A stretch of DNA of 64,000 nucleotides from contig CACPOD010000002.1 in assembly GCA_902635515.1 (NCBI GenBank), forward strand, positions 93,544 to 157,543, in the 5' to 3' direction. This DNA is from an uncultured Pelagibacteraceae bacterium. GTDB lineage: Bacteria > Pseudomonadota > Alphaproteobacteria > Pelagibacterales > Pelagibacteraceae. Positions 35,514 through 43,625 of this stretch are shown here, one piece after another. Numbering within the stretch: position 1 is the stretch's first letter; every line of letters starts with the position of its first letter. The notes below the pieces were generated by a model, which searched no databases, was not told the DNA's origin, and saw only the letters and a program-made list of their open reading frames with translations. The translations under genes were made by a program, and so were the position numbers.

Positions 35514-36608
35514 TTATTTTTTCTTCTCCATCAACCATAAGCTATTTCCCGCAAGAAAATATATTTTTCCATTAACAGGATGAACTTGTATATCTCTTAT
35601 TCTTCCAATTTTATCTTTGAAAATAATTGTTTCTTTAATATTAGATGAATTTTGAAAGTTTAATTTTCTTAATGATTTATCTTTTAAAGAAGTAATTAAC
35701 GCTTCGCCATTCCACTCATCAAATTCTTTTCCTTTATAAATGGTTATTGCACTTGCAGCTATTGAAGGTACCCAGTATTGGAGTGCCTTAGTAAAACCTG
35801 GTTTCCATTTAGGTCCAATCTTTGACCCTGAATAATTTGTTCCACCCCAACCTAAAATTTTCCAACCATAATTCTCTCCCTTTTTTACTTCACCAAACCA
35901 ATCACCACCTTTTGCACCATGGTTGCTTGCATAAATTTTTCCATCAAAAGAGGAATAGGTTAAGCCTTGAGGATTACGAACACCAATTTGATAAATTTCT
36001 GGTAACCAATTTGATTTACCTTCAAACTTAGGATTATCTTTTGGAATACTACCATCTAAATAAATTCTGATAATACTTCCGGGATGATTTGTTGGATCTT
36101 GAGCAATCATACCACCACCTCTTTCACCAGCAGAAGCAAAAAGATAATTGTCTTTTATGGCTAGTCTTGAACCGAAATGATAACCAGATTCTATTGGTGG
36201 TTCAGCTTGAAATATATTTTTGAAGTTTAAATTATTTTTATTTAATTTAGCTTTTGCAATTGATGTACTAGTTTTCCAACCCCCTCTATTTTCTGAATAA
36301 GAAATCCATAAGTAATTATCTTGGTAAATAATATCTAATAAACCTCCTTGTCCATGAACAAAATAATTTAAGTTATGTTCAACTTCATAAACTTCTTCAG
36401 AAATAATATTTACTATTTTTATTTTTCCAGTTTTTTCAGTGATAATAAGCTCTTCATTATTTATAAAAGACGATCCCCATGGCTCATTTAAATCTGCCAA
36501 TTTTTTAAAAGTAAAATTTTCAGAAAAACTTTTCGATGAAAATATTAAAAAGAAAAATATCGATATAAAATATTTGACCACTTTATGAAAGTTTAGATCT
36601 ACCACCAT
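35514..36608 (-). CDS. PQQ-type aldose/soluble sugar dehydrogenase
   Basis: Six-bladed beta-propeller quinoprotein of the YliI/GdhB-like family, 364 residues, exported. The signal peptide is VVKYFISIFFFLIFSSKSFS. LNEPWGSSFINNEELIITEKTGKIKIV, HGQGGLLDIIY, GVRNPQGLTYSSFDGKIYASNHGAKGGDWF and VHPVNGKIYFL are family motifs. The ATG at 36608 overlaps the SDR gene by 26 bases; a GTG at 36581, just after the SDR stop, would still give a full signal peptide and may be the real start. No PQQ synthesis genes are visible here. Confidence 0.88.
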   Translation of the reverse strand: MVVDLNFHKVVKYFISIFFFLIFSSKSFSENFTFKKLADLNEPWGSSFINNEELIITEKTGKIKIVNIISEEVYEVEHNLNYFVHGQGGLLDIIYQDNYLWISYSENRGGWKTSTSIAKAKLNKNNLNFKNIFQAEPPIESGYHFGSRLAIKDNYLFASAGERGGGMIAQDPTNHPGSIIRIYLDGSIPKDNPKFEGKSNWLPEIYQIGVRNPQGLTYSSFDGKIYASNHGAKGGDWFGEVKKGENYGWKILGWGGTNYSGSKIGPKWKPGFTKALQYWVPSIAASAITIYKGKEFDEWNGEALITSLKDKSLRKLNFQNSSNIKETIIFKDKIGRIRDIQVHPVNGKIYFLAGNSLWLMEKKK

Positions 36609-37293
36609 CTACAGCAATTATTTGGCCTGTAACCCAAGAACTATCTTCTGTTAGTAAGAATTTAGCAAGAGCAGCAGAGTCTTTACCTTCACCTAACCTT
36701 TTAAGAGGATGTGCTTTTGCAATACCTTCAGCTATAGCAGTATTTTTTAACATTGGTTCTGCTATTTTAGATTTTGTTAAACTTGGTGCCACACAATTCA
36801 CTCTTATGTTTGGAGCGAATTCTGCTGCAAGAGAAACCGTCAATCCTTCAACAGCAGCTTTTGCTGAAGCTATGATTGCATGATTGGTAAAACCTCTTTG
36901 AGCAGCAACAGTTGAAAATAATACTATTGAACCTTTATTTTTTTTTAAACTTTCCTGATATCCTTTAATAGCTTCTACAGCAGAATAAAGATTAAGTTTC
37001 ATACATTTCTGAAAGTCTTGTTCATTTACCATTCTTAATGGTTTCAAATCAATTGAACCTACACAATACGCTAGGCCTTTAATTTCAGAAATATCTGATT
37101 TAACTTTTTCTATAAACCCATCCTCCAAAACATCTGCAACGGTATGTGTGCATCCAAGTTTTTCAGCGACAGAACTAAGTTCATTTTCATTTCTTCCAAC
37201 TAAATGAATATTGTTTCCAGAGTTTTTTAATTGCTCCGCTAAACTTGATCCAATAGAACCTGTCGCACCAAAAACTACATATTTTTCTGACAT
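36583..37293 (-). CDS. Short-chain dehydrogenase/reductase
   Basis: SDR of 236 residues. The NAD(P) motif VFGATGSIGSSLAEQL is at the N-terminus. The usual Tyr-x-x-x-Lys is not canonical: the corresponding stretch is FTNHAIIASAKAAVEGLTVSLA, with His/Ala at the Tyr place while the Lys (SAKAAVE) remains. VNCVAPSLTKSKIAEPML and the C-terminal WVTGQIIAVDGGRSKL are standard. The substrate is unknown. It is divergent from the photolyase-related gene and first in the run with the sugar dehydrogenase and MBL genes. Confidence 0.88.
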   Translation of the reverse strand: MSEKYVVFGATGSIGSSLAEQLKNSGNNIHLVGRNENELSSVAEKLGCTHTVADVLEDGFIEKVKSDISEIKGLAYCVGSIDLKPLRMVNEQDFQKCMKLNLYSAVEAIKGYQESLKKNKGSIVLFSTVAAQRGFTNHAIIASAKAAVEGLTVSLAAEFAPNIRVNCVAPSLTKSKIAEPMLKNTAIAEGIAKAHPLKRLGEGKDSAALAKFLLTEDSSWVTGQIIAVDGGRSKLS

Positions 37294-37320
37294 AAAAAAT
37301 TTTATTAGTTATATTTAACT

Positions 37321-38811
37321 ATGAAGTTATTTTTTATACTTGGTAATCAATTATTTCCAACAAAATACCTAGACCGCTTCAAAAAAGACCACCTATTTTT
37401 TATGGCTGAAGATAAGGGTTTATGCACATATGAAAAGCATCATAAACAAAAAATTTTATTATTTTTATCTTCTATGCGTTCTTATGCAGATGGATTAAGA
37501 AAAAACAAATTTAAATTAGATTACTTTAAAATCGAAGATAAAGAATTTAATGAAGATTATTTAAAAAAATTAAAAAAAAAAATTACAGAAAAAAAAGTAA
37601 AAGAAATTTCTAGTTTTGAAGTAGAGGATAAATTTTTTGAAAAAAAAATTTCACAATTTTTAAAAAAAGAAAAAATACACTGGAATGTTGTTCAAACTCC
37701 TATGTTTTTAAATTCAAGAACTGAATTTAAAAATTATTTATCAAAATCAAAAAAACCTTTTATGGCAACTTTCTACAAAGATGTTAGAAAAAAATCTGGA
37801 ATATTGATGGGTCCAGATGGTAATCCAATCGGGGGCAAATGGAGCTTTGATGAAGATAACAGAAATAAATTACCAAAAAATATTTCAATTCCTAAATTTC
37901 CAAAAATAAATGAAACCAGTCACACAAAAAAATTAAAGCTTATTATTGAAAAGGAATTTAAAAATCACCCAGGGAGTACAAATAATTTTTGGTTTGCAAC
38001 GGAATATGAAGATGTAGTTAGACTATTGAATTTTTTTATAAAAGAAAAATCTAATCTTTTTGGTGATTATGAGGATGCAGTTGATCAAAAAGATAATATC
38101 CTGTTCCATAGTGCATTAAGTCCTTACATAAATTTAGGTTTAATAACCCCTGAATTTGTTGTCCAAAAAGTTTTAGACTTTCACAAGAAAAATAAAATTA
38201 GAATGAATTCTTTAGAGGGATACATTCGTCAAGTGATTGGTTGGCGAGAATTTATGCGAGGAATTTATCAGTCATACTCTCAAGAAATGGAAACTGGTAA
38301 TTTTTTCAAACAAAATAGAAAAATGAAAAATTCTTGGTACGATGGAACCACTGGTCTTCCACCTTTGGATTATGCAATTAAAAATGCTGTTAATCATGGT
38401 TGGTCCCATCACATTGAAAGGTTAATGATTTTATCAAACATTATGAACCTTTGTGAAATTAAGCCAACAATTGTTTACAAGTGGTTCATGGAAATGTTTG
38501 TAGACTCCTCAGATTGGGTAATGGTTCCTAATGTTTATGGAATGGGATTATTTAGTGATGGAGGAATTTTTGCGACCAAACCTTATATTTGTGGATCTGC
38601 ATATTTTATGAAAATGATGGACTTTAAGAAAGGTGATTGGTGTAACACCATGGATGGTTTGTACTGGAGGTTCATCGATCGAAATAGAAAATTTTTTTTA
38701 AAAAATCCTCGTTTGTCGATGATGGTGAGGATATTTGACAAAATGAAATCTGAGAGAAAAAAATTAATTTTATCAGAAGCCGATAAATTTATTAAACAAA
38801 ATACAATTTGA
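37321..38811 (+). CDS. Photolyase/cryptochrome-related protein (FeS-BCP-like)
   Basis: Flavoprotein of 496 residues from the deoxyribodipyrimidine photolyase-related group that includes bacterial (6-4) photolyases. The N-terminal alpha/beta domain starts KLFFILGNQLFP. The FAD-binding region includes YIRQVIGWREFMRGIY, HGWSHHIERLMIL and DGGIFATKPY. The family often has four Cys for a [4Fe-4S] cluster. Here only Cys378, Cys424 and Cys441 occur in the C-terminal half, and the C-x2-C pair expected after the KPY motif is not seen. It overlaps the DUF2256 gene. Repair activity versus photosensing cannot be decided. Confidence 0.9.
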   Translation: MKLFFILGNQLFPTKYLDRFKKDHLFFMAEDKGLCTYEKHHKQKILLFLSSMRSYADGLRKNKFKLDYFKIEDKEFNEDYLKKLKKKITEKKVKEISSFEVEDKFFEKKISQFLKKEKIHWNVVQTPMFLNSRTEFKNYLSKSKKPFMATFYKDVRKKSGILMGPDGNPIGGKWSFDEDNRNKLPKNISIPKFPKINETSHTKKLKLIIEKEFKNHPGSTNNFWFATEYEDVVRLLNFFIKEKSNLFGDYEDAVDQKDNILFHSALSPYINLGLITPEFVVQKVLDFHKKNKIRMNSLEGYIRQVIGWREFMRGIYQSYSQEMETGNFFKQNRKMKNSWYDGTTGLPPLDYAIKNAVNHGWSHHIERLMILSNIMNLCEIKPTIVYKWFMEMFVDSSDWVMVPNVYGMGLFSDGGIFATKPYICGSAYFMKMMDFKKGDWCNTMDGLYWRFIDRNRKFFLKNPRLSMMVRIFDKMKSERKKLILSEADKFIKQNTI

Positions 38812-38939
38812 TGAAAAAGGAAAATTTACCAACAAAAATTTGTCTAGTTTGCAAAAGACCATTTACTTGGCGGAAAAAATGGAAGTTGAATTGGGATAGA
38901 GTAAAATATTGTTCCAAGAAGTGTTCTAAGTTAAGTTAA
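38811..38939 (+). CDS. DUF2256 small zinc-ribbon-like protein
   Basis: A 42-residue gene whose ATG overlaps the photolyase stop (TGATG). The product carries KICLVCKRPFTWRKKWKLNW followed by a C-terminal YCSKKCSKL. The two C-x2-C or C-x3-C pairs (CLVC, CSKKC) around FTWRKKW are the DUF2256 signature. Four Cys suggest a zinc ribbon. DUF2256 proteins are commonly encoded beside photolyase-related genes, which supports the call. The role is unknown; DNA binding or help to the photolyase are guesses. Confidence 0.9.
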   Translation: MKKENLPTKICLVCKRPFTWRKKWKLNWDRVKYCSKKCSKLS

Positions 38940-38944
38940 ACTTA

Positions 38945-39664
38945 GTGAATATAATAGTACTACAGCACATTAAAATAGAAGACCCAGGATATATTAAAGA
39001 TTTGATGCTAGCTGATGGATTTAATTTAACTACCATTGAATTAGATGAAGGTGAAAAAATACCAGACGATTTAAGTAAATTTGATGGAATGTTTTGCATG
39101 GGAGGACCAATGGATACTTATATGGAACAAGAATATCCTTGGTTAATAGAAGAGAAGAAAGCAATTAAAGAATTTGTTGTTAATCTAAAAAAACCTTATT
39201 TAGGTTTTTGTTTAGGTTGTCAGCTTTTAGGAGAAGTAGTTGGTGGAAAAGTGGCTAAATCTAAACCAGCAGAAATAGGGATTATGGATATTAATTTTTC
39301 TAATGAAAAAGATGAAGATAAATTATTTTCAAAATTTCCTAATACGATTAAAAGTTTACAATGGCATTCTTATGAGGTTCAGGGTATTGAAAATAATAAA
39401 GATATAACTTTATTAGCCTCTTCTCCAATCACAAAGTATCAAATTTTTAAATATCAAAATCATGCTTATGGAATTCAATTTCATATAGAAATAAAAGATT
39501 CTACTGTAAATGAATGGGGGTGTGTTCCGGAGTATAAAAAAGCTTTGGAAGATCAGCTTGGTAATGGTGCGTTAGAAAAGTTTGATCAATCTGCAAAAGA
39601 TAACATGAAAGATATGAATAACTACTCTACAATCCTTTATAATAATTTTAAAAAACTTTTATGA
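38945..39664 (+). CDS. Class I glutamine amidotransferase-like protein
   Basis: GMP-synthase-like glutamine amidotransferase of 239 residues, starting with GTG at 38945. GMFCMGGPMDTY is the oxyanion strand. The nucleophile elbow is YLGFCLGCQLLG with Cys89, and the His/Glu pair is in YGIQFHIEI. KPAEIGIMDINF and SLQWHSYEV are also typical of this stand-alone group. Such proteins are often annotated as GMP synthase but have no synthetase domain; the substrate may be a gamma-glutamyl compound. It overlaps the next small gene by four bases. Confidence 0.88.
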   Translation: MNIIVLQHIKIEDPGYIKDLMLADGFNLTTIELDEGEKIPDDLSKFDGMFCMGGPMDTYMEQEYPWLIEEKKAIKEFVVNLKKPYLGFCLGCQLLGEVVGGKVAKSKPAEIGIMDINFSNEKDEDKLFSKFPNTIKSLQWHSYEVQGIENNKDITLLASSPITKYQIFKYQNHAYGIQFHIEIKDSTVNEWGCVPEYKKALEDQLGNGALEKFDQSAKDNMKDMNNYSTILYNNFKKLL

Positions 39665-39882
39665 ATAATAAAATCTTTGAATGGGCAGGGGTTATAACTG
39701 CAATATTATATTCTTTGTTTGTCGCTTTAAATATAGGGATAGAATTTTTTGGTTTTTGTCTGCTCTTATTGTCAGCCATTTTAATTGGAATTTGGGCCTA
39801 TAGAGGTGGTCATAAAGGAATTTTATTTTTGCAATTTTTTTATGCAACCGCTGGAATTATTGGAATGGTTCGTTGGTTTTAA
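39661..39882 (+). CDS. Small membrane protein of unknown function
   Basis: Protein of 73 residues, almost wholly hydrophobic, with three short membrane segments (about 8-26, 28-45, 52-70). It ends GIIGMVRWF. Its pattern (ITAILYSLFVALNIG ... GIWAYRGGHKGILFLQFFYATAGIIG) recalls small PnuC-like fragments, but I cannot assign a family. The start overlaps the amidotransferase stop (ATGA) and the stop overlaps the convergent photolyase gene. Confidence 0.7.
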   Translation: MNNKIFEWAGVITAILYSLFVALNIGIEFFGFCLLLLSAILIGIWAYRGGHKGILFLQFFYATAGIIGMVRWF

Positions 39883-41018
39883 TTAAAGCTTGAAACTATT
39901 TTTGGAATATAATTTTTAAAATTAAAAAAACCTTTATTACAGTATTGCCAAGCTAATTGATCAAGATTTCTATATAAAAAATCTATCTTTAAATTATTAG
40001 AATTTAAAAAATCTAAATTTTCACCTACTGCAGGATATAAACCGTAATAATTTTCAATATTTGTTAATTCACTTATATCTATAATTTGACAATCAATAGA
40101 TTGATTTTTTAATCTTTGTTCTTGGTCTTCTATTAAATGAGATTTAAATTTCACTAACTTTTCACTGAGTTTTATTACTCTATTTTCATTTTTATTAGAA
40201 ACTAAGTAAATTTTCTTAAAGTCGTTTTCCTTAAAGTCAGTGATTTCAAACGAGAGATTATTTTCAAAAATTAAAAGATTCTTATTCTCAATTTTTTGTG
40301 GGTTATTGAAATCCTGTTTAATTATTTGATAAGATTTTTCAGATACTTTTGGAGGAGCATTTTCATTTAATTTTATATTTTGAAATCTATTGTTAGTAAA
40401 TTTTTTAATATTCCATTCACTTGCAAGGTAATGTTTTCCTTGAGTTTGAACACCCGCAACCCATCGCCACCCAAGAGTATTTGATGCAGCATCTCCATCA
40501 TAAAGATGTTGCATAAAAAATTCTGCACCTAATTGCCAAGGCAATTCTAAAGTAAAAATCCAAATACTAGCAAACCACATTCTTGTGTGATTATGCAAAT
40601 AATTGTTTTCTTTAAGCTCTTTCACCCACTCATTAAAGCAATCTACTTTTGTTTTTCCTTCGATTGCTGCAATATAATCTTTATTATCTTTAAATTCGTT
40701 TTTGATTTGATTTAATTCGATAAGATAATCAGCCCAAACATTTGGTCTAAGTTCTAACCAACCTTTCCAATAAGTTCGCCATAGAACTTCTTGAATAAAC
40801 TTTTCATTTTTTGAAAAAGAAAATTTACTTAGAGCTTTCTGAATGACTTCTTGTTCGTTAATTATTCCATGAGTTATATATGGTGATAAGCAAGATATAT
40901 TAGATCTTTTTTCGGGTCCAAAATCAAAATTTCTTAATTTTGAATATTCTCCAAGATTATTCTCAACAAAATTATTTAATTGATTTAAGGCCTTAGCCCT
41001 TGAAGCTTCAAATATCAT
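39879..41018 (-). CDS. Photolyase FAD-domain protein with apparent domain permutation
   Basis: Flavoprotein of 379 residues. It begins directly at the photolyase FAD-binding region: CLSPYITHGIINEQEV, EVLWRTYWKGWLELR, LHNHTRMWFASIWIF (142-156) and LYDGDAASNTLGWRWVAGVQTQGKHYL (172-198). The usual N-terminal antenna domain is absent. Instead, about 130 residues after the FAD domain (247-379) look alpha/beta: NLLIFENNLSFE, KKIYLVSNKNENR, KSHLIEDQEQRLKNQSIDCQIIDIS. That resembles the first strands and helix of an antenna domain, so the order seems reversed. DNA repair is likely from the FAD site. It faces the photolyase-related gene across two genes. Confidence 0.85.
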   Translation of the reverse strand: MIFEASRAKALNQLNNFVENNLGEYSKLRNFDFGPEKRSNISCLSPYITHGIINEQEVIQKALSKFSFSKNEKFIQEVLWRTYWKGWLELRPNVWADYLIELNQIKNEFKDNKDYIAAIEGKTKVDCFNEWVKELKENNYLHNHTRMWFASIWIFTLELPWQLGAEFFMQHLYDGDAASNTLGWRWVAGVQTQGKHYLASEWNIKKFTNNRFQNIKLNENAPPKVSEKSYQIIKQDFNNPQKIENKNLLIFENNLSFEITDFKENDFKKIYLVSNKNENRVIKLSEKLVKFKSHLIEDQEQRLKNQSIDCQIIDISELTNIENYYGLYPAVGENLDFLNSNNLKIDFLYRNLDQLAWQYCNKGFFNFKNYIPKIVSSFN

Positions 41019-41024
41019 TTTTAA

Positions 41025-41405
41025 TTATTTTGATTTTTTTTTCTTAAGACCTAATTTGTCACTATGTCTTAATCTTAAAACAACAATGGCTCCAGCTATT
41101 AACAAAATAGCTACTGCTTCATAAACAAGTGCAGTAGGATCCATTTCTTTGCCTTGTAGAATAATAAATCGTGCAAGGGCGGTAATTGCAATAAGAAGTG
41201 GTAGGGTAATACTAATAGATTGTTGGTTCCAAAAAACCCTAACCATTGCTAGTACCTCCAAATAAAGAAACATTAAAAGCAAATCTGCTAATGTAACAGA
41301 TTGATTTAAAAACATGTTTTTCATTTCAATCCCAACAGCAATAACAGTACTGATTAAGATAATAACCATTAATGCTAACTGTAAGTTTTTTGCTATCTTA
41401 TCCAT
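41025..41405 (-). CDS. psiE: PsiE-like membrane protein
   Basis: Phosphate-starvation-inducible E family protein, 126 residues, with four membrane helices (about 10-27, 38-58, 68-86, 91-110) and a Lys-rich cytoplasmic end. LADLLLMFLYLEVLAMVRVFW and the following helix are the family pattern. Function is not established in the family. Its start overlaps the end of the next membrane protein gene by one base, so the two may act together. Confidence 0.82.
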   Translation of the reverse strand: MDKIAKNLQLALMVIILISTVIAVGIEMKNMFLNQSVTLADLLLMFLYLEVLAMVRVFWNQQSISITLPLLIAITALARFIILQGKEMDPTALVYEAVAILLIAGAIVVLRLRHSDKLGLKKKKSK

Positions 41406-41863
41406 TATTTATCTTTACTAAAAGGTAACCATTTTTCAATTGCAGATTTTAAGGGACCATCATAAGGGATTGAATAAGAGTTCGGGTTTGGACTTGTTAA
41501 AACTTCAATTCCTTTTGAAAATACAAAAATAAATACTATTACAAAAACTATGACCATGATTTTAAAAGGATCAAAATTTTTTGTTTGAAAAACACTTGCA
41601 GACTTCTCTTCTGCTCTATGGAATTGTTTAAAAGTCATATAGACGGCAAATATTAAACCTATATGAGCTAAAAAAAGTCCAGCCCATCCAAATGCAAAAG
41701 TTGTATAAGAAAAAACATATAAACTAAAAACAGTTGTCCAAATAAAACTTAAAACTAAAAGAATTTGTAATCTAACTGTTTTAGGAAGTGCGCGTAGATC
41801 ATTCTTACTATCATCAAATAAAATATTTGCAGCATCTCTCATCCAATTCTTTATTGATTCCAT
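41405..41863 (-). CDS. Membrane protein of unknown function
   Basis: Protein of 152 residues with three hydrophobic segments (about 32-52, 56-77, 98-118), a charged N-terminal region (NWMRDAANILFDDSKNDLRALPKTVR) and a polar end predicted outside (LTSPNPNSYSIPYDGPLKSAIEKWLPF). I do not recognise a family. It precedes psiE with a one-base overlap. Both genes are read from the gap next to argG. Confidence 0.6.
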   Translation of the reverse strand: MESIKNWMRDAANILFDDSKNDLRALPKTVRLQILLVLSFIWTTVFSLYVFSYTTFAFGWAGLFLAHIGLIFAVYMTFKQFHRAEEKSASVFQTKNFDPFKIMVIVFVIVFIFVFSKGIEVLTSPNPNSYSIPYDGPLKSAIEKWLPFSKDK

Positions 41864-41893
41864 GATCTAAGGATATAATTTTTAGTGATTTAA

Positions 41894-41909
41894 ACAAATG
41901 TTAATTTGT
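41894..41909 (-). terminator. Weak hairpin after argG
   Basis: A six-base perfect inverted repeat ACAAAT / ATTTGT with a four-base loop lies 12 bases past the argG stop. On the minus strand it is followed by TTTAAAT. The stem is AT-only and weak, so it may be chance in such AT-rich DNA. Confidence 0.25.
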
Positions 41910-41920
41910 CCTAAACGTTA

Positions 41921-43108
41921 CTAAGAACGAAGCTTTTTTTTGTGAAAATTGATAAATCTTTCAACGTTAGATTTATTAAATGACTTATTTTCTTCAAATG
42001 AGACTTTTTTCATCGAGTAAGCGCTGCTATTAGTAACTCTAGATTGAATTGTAATATTTCCTCTATACAATTTAAGTTTAACTGAGCCATTAACTTTGCT
42101 TCTTTTTAAATCTACAATTTTTTGAAGTTTAAATCTTTCTTTTGAATACCAATAACCATTGTAAATTAACTCTGCATATCTAGACATTATCTGATCTTTT
42201 TTATGCATAGTTTCTTTATCTAAGGTAACAGACTCAATTGCTCTATGAGCATTTATTAAAAGAGTCCCACCAGGTGTTTCATACACTCCTCTAGATTTAA
42301 TACCTAGAAATCTATTCTCTACTAAATCAACTCTTCCAATTCCATTTTTGCCTGCTAGATCATTTAACTTTGTCAATAATTTAGCTGGAGATAATTTTTT
42401 TCCATTAATTCCAAAAGGATCACCATTTTTAAAATTAATTGTAACAAAAGATGGTTTGTTAGGTGCTTTTTCAGGAGAAACTGTTCGTTGAAAAATAAAT
42501 TCTGGAGCAGAATTTTTTGGATTTTCTAAAACCTTACCTTCAGTTGATGTATGAAATAAATTATCATCCACTGAAAAAGGAGGTGCACCTTTTTTATCTT
42601 TAGGAATAGCTATGCTATGTTTTTTTGCATAATTAATTAAGTCTGTTCTAGATTTTAGTTTCCAAATTCTCCACGGAGCTATAATTTTAATTTTACGACC
42701 AAAATAATGATAGCCTAATTCAAATCTAATTTGGTCATTGCCTTTACCAGTTGCTCCATGTGAAACTGCATAGGCTTTAAATTTTTTAGCTACTCTTATT
42801 TGATCTTTTGCAATAAGAGGTCTTGCTATTGATGTCCCTAATAAATAAACACCCTCGTAGATCGCGTGTCCTCTGATCATGGGATAAACATAATCCTTAA
42901 CAAAAACATCTTTTAAGTCTTTAATAATTATATTTTTAACACCAAATTTTTTTGCATTAGTAATAATTTTTTTTCTATCAATTTCTTGTCCAACATCTGC
43001 TGTATAACAAATTACATCTGCATCATAATTTTCTTGAAGCCATTTTAAAATTATAGAAGTATCGAGTCCTCCAGAATAAGCTAGAACAATTTTCTTTTTT
43101 GATTTCAT
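41921..43108 (-). CDS. argG: Argininosuccinate synthase
   Basis: Joins citrulline and aspartate with ATP in arginine synthesis. It has 395 residues. The PP-loop VLAYSGGLDTSIIL is at residues 8-21. SHGATGKGNDQIRFELG is the substrate/ATP signature, and SVDDNLFHTSTEGKVLE, GVYETPGGTLLINAHRA and the C-terminal synthetase region are intact. It is the last gene of a minus-strand run with the IalB-like and aldo/keto reductase genes, four bases after the IalB-like gene. Confidence 0.97.
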   Translation of the reverse strand: MKSKKKIVLAYSGGLDTSIILKWLQENYDADVICYTADVGQEIDRKKIITNAKKFGVKNIIIKDLKDVFVKDYVYPMIRGHAIYEGVYLLGTSIARPLIAKDQIRVAKKFKAYAVSHGATGKGNDQIRFELGYHYFGRKIKIIAPWRIWKLKSRTDLINYAKKHSIAIPKDKKGAPPFSVDDNLFHTSTEGKVLENPKNSAPEFIFQRTVSPEKAPNKPSFVTINFKNGDPFGINGKKLSPAKLLTKLNDLAGKNGIGRVDLVENRFLGIKSRGVYETPGGTLLINAHRAIESVTLDKETMHKKDQIMSRYAELIYNGYWYSKERFKLQKIVDLKRSKVNGSVKLKLYRGNITIQSRVTNSSAYSMKKVSFEENKSFNKSNVERFINFHKKKLRS

Positions 43109-43112
43109 TGAA

Positions 43113-43625
43113 TTAACTACAAGCTTTTCTTGAAGCGTTATAAGCTTTAGTAAATCCTAGCAAAGAGTAATGATCAATTGTTTGAGAACCTTGTTGATTG
43201 TATCCAGTGATCATAATTCTAGATCCTTTTCTCATTTGTTTGATCATTTTTAATTCGATTTTATTGTCTGCAATCCACGCAAAACCTTGTTCTTTAATAT
43301 CAAATTTAAATTTATTCTTCCCTGAAGCAGCTGTTACAGAATTATTTTTGTTGAATTCATAACCCGGGGTAACACTTACTTCATTTTTTATATTGTCGTT
43401 GGGTCTAAATGCTACAAATAATTTTGCATCTCTTTTATTAGTTTTGGGTGCTTGCAAAATAGGTAAAGATTGCGCAAAGCATACTTTACCGTCAGCATCC
43501 ATAACGACCATTGCTTCCCAATCTTTATATTTACCAATTTTTTTAATTTCCTGAGCCGAAACTTGAGCAACACCACTTATAAAAAATATTCCAAACAATA
43601 TTGTAATTTTTTTAATTATGGACAT
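43113..43625 (-). CDS. Invasion-associated locus B (IalB) family exported protein
   Basis: Exported protein of 170 residues with signal peptide MSIIKKITILFGIFFISGVAQVSA, cleaved before QEIKKIGKYKDWEAM. The mature part has the IalB pattern: YKDWEAMVVMDADGKVCFAQSLP, FVAFRPNDNIKNEVSVTPGYEF, and a C-terminal MITGYNQQGSQTIDHYSLLGFTKAYNASRKAC. Two conserved Cys (in KVCFAQ and the penultimate residue) could form a disulfide. Despite the name the family is widespread in free-living alphaproteobacteria, and its role is unknown. It overlaps the aldo/keto reductase gene by 10 bases. Confidence 0.87.
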   Translation of the reverse strand: MSIIKKITILFGIFFISGVAQVSAQEIKKIGKYKDWEAMVVMDADGKVCFAQSLPILQAPKTNKRDAKLFVAFRPNDNIKNEVSVTPGYEFNKNNSVTAASGKNKFKFDIKEQGFAWIADNKIELKMIKQMRKGSRIMITGYNQQGSQTIDHYSLLGFTKAYNASRKACS

